Assembly: GCA_029961685.1 (NCBI GenBank) | Contig: JARWKL010000003.1 | Location: 18,470,467-18,534,466, forward strand | Length of the DNA stretch: 64,000 nucleotides | Direction: 5' to 3' | Source: Aristolochia californica | Taxonomy: Eukaryota > Streptophyta > Magnoliopsida > Piperales > Aristolochiaceae | Shown: piece by piece, positions 55,646-64,000 of the stretch | Layout of the letters: each line of letters begins with the position of its first letter | How positions within the stretch are numbered: the first letter of the stretch is position 1 | Translations under genes and position numbers: made by a program | The notes under the pieces: model-generated | Seen by the model: the letters and a program-made list of their open reading frames with translations, nothing else | Told to the model about the DNA's origin: nothing | Databases searched by the model: none

Positions 55646-56443
55646 TGTTGGGGACTCAATAGCTAACTGAGTCAATCACAGGAGGCGCACTGAGTCACAG
55701 AGTTAATAGAAAAGTTAATAGCTTTCTTTTCACATTGTTTTAAATTCGTGTTTATACATTATTTAAGTTAAATTGCCACAGGGATAGAATTGTAATAATT
55801 AACCATAAAAATATGGTTGGCATCAACCCTACTTAGAGGGGAAGGAGAATGAGAAAAAGGCAAGTCTTGAATTAGGTTAAACAGGGTTTGGAGTTCTCCT
55901 TGATGAGCTCTAGGTCCAGGTTCCCTCTTGAATCTGAATTTCTTTCTTCCCTCTTTTGATTTCTGATTACCTTGCTCCATACTTAAAGGAGGGAATTTCT
56001 GTCCCTTTTTCGAGCTCAATTAGAGGTTTCAGCCTCTCAACCGTTGACAGCAGCAATAGAGGGGTTCACTCCTTTTAGAGCAAGGATTGAGGCTTCTCTG
56101 CCCCCATACCAAGAGCAGCCAAAATCAGAGGTTCTTCAGCCTCACAGCTAGCAAGCAGAAAGGTTAGGAACCCCTAATCTCTGATCTGAGGGATCAAAGA
56201 ACTGTCCAAGTTAGAGGCTTTTCAGCCCCTAACCCGAGCAGCAGCAGGGAGGGTTCTAAACCCTCTCAACCATGAGCAGCAAAGGGAGCTCTTCCCCTCC
56301 TATCCGAGCAGCAGCAGCAAGGGCTCTCTGCCCTTACAAAGGAGGCTGCTTTCCTCCTATCCGAGAGCAGCAACTCTCTCTCCCAACGCTGGATTTACCA
56401 ATCCCACGCCGAGTTACTCGATCCATGATAGGGGACTATAACA
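55646..56443 (+). repeat. Solo LTR (798 bp) of the element 1 family in the satellite
   Basis: Starts tgttggggactcaatagc, ends ggggactataaca, and resembles the LTRs of element 1 on the opposite strand. Exact 5-bp target duplication gttag at 55641-55645 and 56444-56448. No internal sequence, so the element was lost by LTR-LTR recombination. Confidence 0.92.
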
Positions 56444-57956
56444 GTTAGTGCATTTTCTTAAGAAATGATGGGAAAATATTTCAAGTAAAATGACGTGTCT
56501 AAGGACCATTAGGCCTCATGTTTCCTAGAAACACTTTTCTCAGTGAAAATACATACCTGGACGCTTTTGTGGAAAGACGGTTTTTTGCTGAAATAAATTA
56601 CTTTCTACAACTATCAGGCCTTCTTAGTGCCTTTTTTAGGAAACAATGAAAACTTATTTGTAGTAAAAATATATCTCCAATGGTCATTAATGTCTCATGT
56701 TTCTTGGAAACACTTTTCTAGACGAAAATTTAACCAGAAAAAAATTACTTTCTAACACTATGTGGCCTTTTTAGTGCATTTTATAGGAAATGTTCCAAAA
56801 GTATTTCTTGAAAAACTAAATCTCCAGGGACCATTAGTACCTCATGTTTCTTGGAAACATTTTTCTAGCTGAAAATTTTTACCATAAAAAATTTGTGGTC
56901 AGGCAATTGTTAAAAAAACAATCTACTTTCTACAACTTCAAGGTCATATTAGTGCATTTTTTAAGACAAATTTGAAAAGTTTATCTAGTAAAAATACATC
57001 TGCAAGGATCGTTAGTGGCTCATGTTTCCTGCAAACATTTTTCTAACTGAAAATTTTTACCAGGAAAATTGTGGTTAGGCAATTTTTATTGGAACAAATT
57101 ACTTTCTACAAATATAAAACCTTATCAGTGCACGTTTTTAGGAAATGTGGGAAGAGTACTTCTAGTAAAAATACGTCTCCAAGGACCATTAGAGCCTCAT
57201 TTTTCCTGGAAACACTTTTCAAACAGAAAATTCTTACCAAAAAATTGTTGTTGTATGCCAATTTTTGGTGAAACAAATTACCTTCCACAACTATAAGGCC
57301 TTGTTAGTGCATTTTTTTCAAGAAACATATGAAATATATATCTAGTAAAAATATGTCTCAAGGGATCATTTGTGCCTCATGTTTCTAGGAAAAACCTTTC
57401 CATCTTAAAATTCTTACTAGGAAACTTTTTTGTAAGGCAATTTTTCTTGGAACAAATTCCTTTCTACAACTGTAACATGTTGGTAGTGGCCTTTTTAGGA
57501 AAAGTTGGAAAATTATTTCTAGTAAAAAATTGTCTCTAGGGACCATTAGTGCCTCATTTTTCATGGAAACACTTTTCTTAGCTTAAAATTCTTACCAGGA
57601 AAATTTTTCGGTAAGACATATTTTTTTGAAAAAAATTACTTTTTACAACTATAAGGCCTTGTTTGTGCATTTTATCGGGAGACGTTGGAAAAGTATTTCT
57701 ATTAAAAATAGATATCCAGGGATGATTAGTGCCTCATATTTCTTCGAAACACTTTACTAGCTAAAAAATTGTTACTGGGAGAATTTTTTGGAAAATAAAA
57801 TTTTGAGGAAACAAATTACTTTCTACAACTATAAGGTCTTTGTAGAGCATTTTTTCCATGAAAAATTCCTAAAGTATTTATTTCAAAAAGACATCTCCAT
57901 GGACCATTAGTGCCTCATGTTTCTTGGAAACACTTTTCTACCGAAAAATTCTTACT

Positions 57957-57978
57957 ATTTTTTTTTTTTTTTTTTGCT
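57957..57978 (+). repeat. Poly-T tract in a monomer
   Basis: About 20 T after 'ttcttactat' replace roughly 50 bases of the Z monomer end; an expanded homopolymer or a processed insertion scar. Confidence 0.85.
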
Positions 57979-59132
57979 ACAACTATAGGGCCTTGTTAGT
58001 GCATTTTAAGGAAAGGTTGGGAAAGTACTTCTAGTAATTTCCTTGGGACCATTAGTGACTCATGTTTCCTTTTAACACTATTCCAGCTAAATGTTCTTAC
58101 CAAGATAATTTTGTGGAAAGGCAAATTTTGTTGAAACAAATTACTTTCAAAAACTTTAAGGCCTTCGTAGTGTATTTTTTTAGGACAATGTAGGAAAACA
58201 ATTTCTAGAAAAATACGTCTCCACAAAACATTAGTGCCTGATGTTTCATGGAAACTGTTTTCTAGAAAAAAAAATCTACAAAAACTTTTTTTGTTGTAAG
58301 TCATTTTTTGCTGAAACAAATTACTTTCTACAACTATAAGGCCTTGTTAGTGTAGTTCTTTTCAGGAAATGCTGGAAAAGTATTTCTAGTGAAAAGACTT
58401 TTCCAGACACCATTAGAGCCTCATTTTTCTTGGAAACACTTTTCATGTTGAAAATTCTTACCAGAAAATTTGTGTTGTGGCAATTTTGGTGAAACGACTT
58501 ACTTTCCACAACTATAAGACCTTGTTAGAGCATTTTTTTTCAGGAAACATTGGAAATGTATATCTACTAAAAACACATCTCGAGGGACCAATAGTGCCTC
58601 ATGCTTCAGGGAAAAGCCCTTTCATCTGAAAATTCTTACGAGGAAAATTTTGTGTAAGGCAATTTTTCTTGGCACAAATTTCTTTTTAGGTCAGGTAATT
58701 TTTTTAAAACAAATTACTTTATGCAACTACAAGGTTTTGTTTGTGAATTTTTTTCAAGAAACCTTGAAACATTATTTATAGTAAAAATACGTCTCAAGGG
58801 ACCATTAGTTACTCATGTTTCCTGGAGACACTTTTTTTGCTTAAAATTCTTACCAAGAAAATTTTTTGGTAACGCAATTTTTATTGGAACAAGTTACTTT
58901 TTAAAACTATAAGGCCTTGTTAGTGCATTCTTTCAAGAAACGTGGCGAAGTTATTTCTAGTAAAAATATGTCTCAAGGGACCAATCATGCCCCAGGTTTC
59001 TTGGAAAGACTTTTCTAGTTGAAAAGTTTTACCAAAATATTTTCAACTATGGTAATTTTTCCTGAACCAAATTACTTTCTACAACTACAGGGCCATGTTA
59101 GTGCCTTTTTCAGGAAAGGTTGGAAAAGTATA

Positions 59133-59566
59133 TGTTGAATTTATGGAAAAGATAAATACTTCATTGACTTGTTGTAATCAGTGTATATGAACCTCTATTT
59201 ATAATAGAGGAAGGTAGTAGAGTCCAATGACAATAAAACTACCTTTGTCCCAAGTACACCTAAACTCTAACACTTAAAGATAAGTCATAGCATAATTAAA
59301 TAACTCAATATAGATAAAAGACAAACCTAACTCAAACTAAAACTCTTCTAGGACGTGACCATTAGATTAAGATTCTTTCTTTAACCCTTCTTGATCTTCC
59401 AACAGATGTGATAAGGATGTCAGCTCATGGTAATCATTGTGGGTCCTACTTCTTATTGGCTTGGGTCCATCTTGTAGGCCTTCTTTGGTCGTTTGGCCCA
59501 TCTTATAATACTCTTAGATATGTGGGCCTTCATTTGTCGTGTGAGCTTGAGTCCTATCTTCTAACA
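59133..59566 (-). repeat. Solo copia-type LTR (434 bp) in the satellite
   Basis: In + orientation starts tgttgaatttatgg and ends tatcttctaaca; contains tatttataatagagg, like the LTR at 15326. Exact 5-bp target duplication gtata at 59128-59132 and 59567-59571. Shorter than the 606-bp LTRs of the family at 15326 and 50473, so a relative or an internally deleted copy. Confidence 0.88.
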
Positions 59567-59820
59567 GTATATCTAGTAAAAATACTTCTCCAAGGACAAT
59601 TAGTGCCTCATGCTTCCTGGAAACTTTTTTTCTAGTTGAAAATTCTTAATAACAAAATTTGTGGTAAGTCAATTTTCAATTAAACAAATTACTTTCCACA
59701 ACTATAAGGCTTTATTAGAGTGTTTTTTTGAAGAAATGATGGAAAATTATTTCAAGTAAAACGACATCTATAGAGACCATTAGGCTCATGTTTCATGGAA
59801 ACACTTTTCTAGATTAAAAT

Positions 59821-60348
59821 TGTTATAATGTGGGACCCACCATGGTGCACGAGTTGGTGAGATCCACCATGTGGACGTGGGATGCCAAGAAGAGTCCTCA
59901 CCCAAGCTAGCACAAGTTAAAAAGAAAATAAGCACAAGCTGAAATGAGTTAGAAGACTTGAAGATCAAGTGGGACCCACAAAGATTCCACTAGTTGGAAT
60001 CTTATCAATATGAGCAGGAAGATCACGTGGTACCCACAAGGATAAGGCCATGAGCTGGCCTCCTCCCTTATCTCCACGTTCTTCAAGAAGAGATATAGTT
60101 CAACTTATATTAGAACTCTATTAGATTGTGTTATCCTTTCATGATAGACTTATCTCAGAGAGTTAGAGTTGGAATATAATTAGGAGTTTAAAGGTTAATT
60201 GTATAAGGACTCTATCACTTCCTCTACTATAAATAGAGGTATTGTAATTCAAAATTAATCAAGTTCTACAATTCTCTCTTGAGTAAATCTCTCTCTCTTT
60301 GCTTGGCGCACACCTTGTTCCTCTTCTCTTCTTCTCTCTAACTGAGAG
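59821..60348 (+). repeat. Truncated copia LTR (528 bp) in the satellite
   Basis: Starts tgttataatgtgggaccc and closely follows the 15326-15931 LTR (minus strand) up to ctctaactgagag, lacking about the last 80 bases. A few satellite bases are also missing at the right edge, so a deletion removed the LTR end and its target copy. Confidence 0.85.
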
Positions 60349-63092
60349 AAACTTTTTTAGTAAGAAGATTTTTGCTTAAACAAATTACTTTCTAAAACTA
60401 TAAGGCCTTCCGAGTGCCTTTTTTTTCAGGAAACGATGGAAAAGTATTTCTGGTAAAAATACATCTCCAAGGGCCATTAATGCGTCATGATTCTTGGAAA
60501 CACTTTTCTAGAAGAAGTACTTACCAGGAATATTTTGTGGTATGACAATTTTTAAGGAAACAAATTACATTCTACAACTATGATGCATTTTTAGTGCATT
60601 TTTCTTCGGAAAAATTCCAAAAGTATTTCTAGTAAAACTACATATCTAGGGACCATTAGTGCTTCATGTTTCTCAAAAACGTATTTCTAGCTGAAAATTC
60701 TTCCAAGAAAAATTTTGTGGTAAGGCAATTGTTGTAGAAACAAACTTCTTTCTACAACTACAAGGCCATGTTAGTGCCTTTTTCAAGAAACATTAAAATT
60801 TTATCTAAAAAAATTATGTTTCCATTGACCAATGGTTTCTCATGTTTCTTGTAAACACTTTTCAAGTTGAAAACTTTTACTAGGAAAATTTTTGTGGTTA
60901 TGCAATTTTTGTTGAAAAAAATTACTGTCAACAATTATAAAACCTTGTTAGTGCATTTTTTTTTCAGGAAATGTGGTAAAAGTATTTCTAGAAAAAATAC
61001 GTCTCCAAGGACCATTGGAGCCTCATTTTTCCTTGAAACACTTTTCGAACGGAAAATACTTACTAAAATCTTTTGTGGTATGGCTATTTTGGTGAAACAA
61101 ATTACTTTACACAACAACAACAACTTGTGCATTTTTTAGGAAACATTAGAAATGTATATCTAGTAAAAATACATCTCGAGGGACCATTTGTGCCTCATGT
61201 TTCCAGGAAAAACCTTTCCTTCTGAAAAATATTACTAGGAAAATTTTGTGTAAGGCAATTTTTCTTGGAAAAAATTTCTTTCTACAACTATAATACATTT
61301 GTAGTGGTTTTTTTTAGGAAATGTTGGAAAAGTATTCTAGTAAAAATTTGTCTCTAAGGACCATTACTTCTTCATTTTTCCTAAAAATTTTGTGTAAGGC
61401 AATTTTTCATGGAACAAATTACTTTTTACAACTATAAAGCCTTGTTTGTGCATTTTATCAAGAAACTTTCAAAAATTATTTCTAGTAAAAATACGTCTCG
61501 AGGGACCATTAGGGCCTCATGTTTCCCAGAAACACTTTTTTAGCTTAAAATTCTTATCAAGAAAATTTTGTGGTAAGACAATTTTTGTTGAGACAAATTA
61601 CTTTTTACAACTATATGGCCTTGTCAGTGCATTTTAACAGGAAACGTTGGAAAAGTATTTCTATTAAAAATATGTCTCTAGGGATGATTAGTGACTCATG
61701 TTTCTTGGAGACACATTCCTAGTTGAAAATTGTTACCAGGAGAATTTAGTGGAAAAGTAATTTTTGAGGAAATAAATTACTTTCTACACATATAAGGTTT
61801 TTTTAGTTTATTTTTTTCAGGAAACTTTAAAAAATTATTTATTTTAAAAATACATCTCCAAGGACCATTAGTGCCTCATGTTTTCTAGAAATACTTTTCT
61901 AGCAGAAAAATTATTTATTTTAAAAATACATCTCCAAAGACCATTAGTGCCTCATGTTTCCAAGAAATACATTTCTAGCAAAAAATTCTTACTTGAAACA
62001 AATTTTTTACTACTACTATTAGGCCTTGTTAGTACATTTTTAAGGAAATGTTAGAAAAATATTTCTAGTAAAAATACTTTTTTTGGGACCATTAGTGCCT
62101 CATGTTTCATGGGAATGTCTTTCCAGCTAAAAATTCTTACCAGGATAATTTTGTGGAGGCAAATTTTGCTTAAACAAATTATTTTCTACAACTATAAGGC
62201 CTTCGTATTGTGTTTTTTAAGGAAATATAGGAGAAAATTTTCTAGAAAAATACGTCTCCAGGGAACATTAGTGCCAATGTTTCAAGGAAACTATTTTCTA
62301 GCAAAAAAATCTTCAGAAGAAAATTTTATTGCAAGGCATTTTTTTTTCTGAAACAAATTACTTTCGACAACTATAAGGCCTTGTTAGTGCAATTTCTTTC
62401 AAAAAATATGGTAAAAGTATTTCTAGTAAAAATACATTGCCAAGGACTATTAGAACCTCATTTTTCTCATAAACACATTTCATGCTAAAAAGTTTTACTA
62501 GAAATTTTTTTTTTTGTGTCAAATTTTGGTGAAACAAATTACTTTCCACAACTATAAGGCCTTTTTAGTACATTTTTTAGTAACCATTTGAAATGTATAT
62601 CTAGTAAAAATACTTCTCAAGGGACCTATAGTGCCTCATGTTTCTAGGAAAAACCTTTCCATATGAAAATTCTTTCGAGCAAAATTTTGTGTAAGGTAAC
62701 TTTTCTTGGAAAAAATTGTATTCTACAAAAATAACACGTTGGTAATTGCTTTTTTTTTGAAACATTGGAAAAGTATTTGTAGTAAAAATTTTCCTTCAGG
62801 GACAATTAGTGCCCCACTTTTCCAGGAAACACTTTTCTTTCTTAAAAACTCTTAGCCAATTTTTTTTTGGTTAGGTAATTATTTATGAAACAAATTACAA
62901 TGTACTACTATAAGGCCTTGTTTGTACATTTTTTCAAGAAACTTTGGAAATTTATTTCTAGTAAAAATATGTCTAGATGGACCATTAATTCCTCATGTTT
63001 CTTGGATACACATTTTTAGCTTATAATTCTTACCATGAAAAGTTTTGGGTAAGGCAATTTTTGTTGAAGCAGATTATTTTTTACAATTGTAA

Positions 63093-64000
63093 GGCGTTGT
63101 TAGTGCATTTTTTTAAGAAAAGTTGGAAATTTATTTCTAGTAAAAATATGTCTCAAGGGACCAATTGTGCCTCAAGTTTCTTGATAAAACGTTTCTACCT
63201 GAAAAGTATTACAAAAACTTTTTTCAGGTATAGCAAATTGTTTTTGAACCAAATTACTTTCTACAACTACAAGGTCATGTTAGTGCCTTTTTTAGGAAAG
63301 GTAGGAAAAGTATATCTAGTAGAAATACTTATCCTGGGACAATTAGAGCCTCATGTTTCCCGGAAACTCTTTTCTATTTAAAAACTCTAAACAAAAACAT
63401 TTGTGGTAAGTCAATTTTTGTTTAAACAAATTACTTTCTACAACTATAAGGCCTTGTTAGAGCATTTTTTTACAAAATGATGGGAGTGTATTTCAAGTAA
63501 AATGACATTTCTAGAGACCATTAAGCCTCATGTTTCTTGGAAACATTTTTCTTGGTGAAAATACTTACCTGGAAACTTTTTTTGTAAGACAATTTTTGCT
63601 GAAACAAATTACTTTCTACAACTATAAGTCCTTCTTAGTGCATTTTTTTAGGAAACGATGAAAAAATATTTCTAGTAAAAATACATCTTTTGGGACCATT
63701 AATGCCTCATGTTTCTTTGAAACACTTTTCTAGAAAATTCTTGCCAGGAAAATTTTGTGTTATGGCATTTTTTGAGAAAAAAATTACTTGCTACAACTAT
63801 GAGGCCTTTTTAGTGCATTGTTTAGGATACTTTCCAAGAGTATTTCATGTAAAACTACGTCTCCAAGGACCATAAGTCCCTCATGTTTCTTGAAAACATT
63901 TTTCTAGCTGAGAATTCTTACCAAAAATATTTTTTGGTTATGCAAATTGTTAAAAAAAAAAAAACTACTTTCAACAACTATAAGGAGATGTTAGTGCCTT
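63093..64000 (+). repeat. Higher-order repeat copy 4 (start only)
   Basis: P 63093, Q 63272, R 63451, S 63628, T 63806, and the first bases of the next monomer (U expected) at 63985, in the same order as the earlier copies. The window ends here. Confidence 0.75.

Larger units (their letters stand above)
55281..58912 (+). repeat. Higher-order repeat copy 2 (16 monomers plus a solo LTR)
   Basis: P Q R(split by the solo LTR) S T U V W X, a Y/N hybrid, Z M AA AB W' Y'. Removing the LTR and one target copy leaves about 2.83 kb. X' is nearly all deleted at about 58690. Monomer U at 56942, V at 57118 and W at 57297 match their copy 1 and copy 3 counterparts better than their neighbours. Confidence 0.75.
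58913..63092 (+). repeat. Higher-order repeat copy 3 (18 monomers plus two LTR insertions)
   Basis: The fullest copy: P Q(split) R(split) S T U V W X Y N Z M AA AB W' X' Y'. Subtracting 439 bp for the solo LTR with duplication and 528 bp for the truncated LTR leaves about 3.21 kb, i.e. 18 monomers of 178.5 bp. Monomer starts after the insertions: S 60402, T 60586, U 60764, V 60943, W about 61125, X 61305, Y 61438, N 61618, Z 61797, M 62022, AA 62201, AB 62380, W' 62559, X' 62738, Y' 62914. Confidence 0.75.
51738..64000 (+). repeat. Satellite array, monomer about 178 bp, with 18-monomer higher-order repeat
   Basis: Each monomer follows a common plan: ggccttgttagtgcatttttt, gaaac-ttggaaaagtatttctagtaaaaatac, tctccagggaccattagtgcctcatg, tttc-tggaaacacttttctagctgaaaattcttacc, and gg-aattttgtggtaaggcaatttttgttgaaac. 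Starts recur every 176-180 bases (51738, 51916, 52093, 52270, 52446, 52623). Monomers differ by perhaps 15-35 percent, but diagnostic differences let them be sorted into types whose order repeats about every 3.2 kb. The array runs off the right end. Open frames here are chance. Confidence 0.9.

Noticed and set aside
57069..57296. Repeated open frames of 60-75 codons in the satellite (such as those containing NCKTLLVHFFxK and SSKNTSPGTI words)
   Set aside because: They recur because the monomer recurs, change frame at indels, and both strands are open; no sign of coding constraint.
51738..64000. CRISPR-like array, given the regular spacing
   Set aside because: Whole units are repeated with no distinct spacers; eukaryotic satellite.

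Overview
This window is plant nuclear DNA made almost entirely of nested, broken retroelements, followed by about 12.3 kb of tandem satellite. No intact host gene, rRNA, tRNA or CRISPR array is visible. The evidence for a plant is: Ty3/gypsy chromovirus gag-pol relics with integrase C-terminal chromodomain tails; an Athila-type Ty3 element with the TGGCGCCGTT primer-binding site; Ty1/copia relics with initiator-Met-type primer sites; decayed caulimovirid (plant pararetrovirus) sequence; and an AT-rich satellite with a monomer of about 178 bp. The species cannot be named from this. The satellite and repeat density suggest a pericentromeric or centromeric location, which is inference.

Layout. 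1-1829: noncoding Athila/Tat-like relic with a minus-strand pol scrap. 1830-11223: two chromovirus bodies in tandem (LTR-body-LTR-body-LTR) whose middle LTR has shrunk to 47 bp. 11224-15931: one Ty1/copia element whose 3' half is on + and 5' half on -, i.e. split and inverted. 16558-17400: minus-strand zinc-knuckle/protease scrap, probably caulimovirid. 17640-20838: minus-strand chromovirus (C), cut off where an Athila element (E, + strand, LTR 20839-22177, pol to 30.5 kb) begins. Athila E is split at 24897-27978 by a complex insertion built from a miniature retroelement with 83-bp LTRs and a pol-less gypsy. 31190-33390: non-autonomous LTR element F with partial tandem repetition.

33430-50472: a degenerate endogenous caulimovirid (minus strand, order movement protein, coat, protease, RT/RNase H), split by a 12,266-bp chromovirus (element 1, 37865-50130, LTRs about 840 bp, near-matching 5-bp target duplication). 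Element 1 has itself been hit in RNase H by chromovirus element 2 (+, 40355-46608), which carries a solo LTR and an inverted LTR fragment. 50473-51737: copia LTR, leader and start of gag on +, cut off by the satellite.

51738-64000: tandem satellite. Typing monomers by eye shows a repeated order of 18 distinguishable monomer types, a higher-order repeat of about 3.2 kb, seen in three successive copies (20, 16 and 18 monomers after removing insertions) and the start of a fourth. Two solo LTRs with exact 5-bp target duplications and one truncated LTR sit in the array.

The open frames present are fragments of gag-pol or chance frames in repeats; nothing here looks able to make a functional protein. 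The value of the window is its record of nesting, recombination and satellite evolution.
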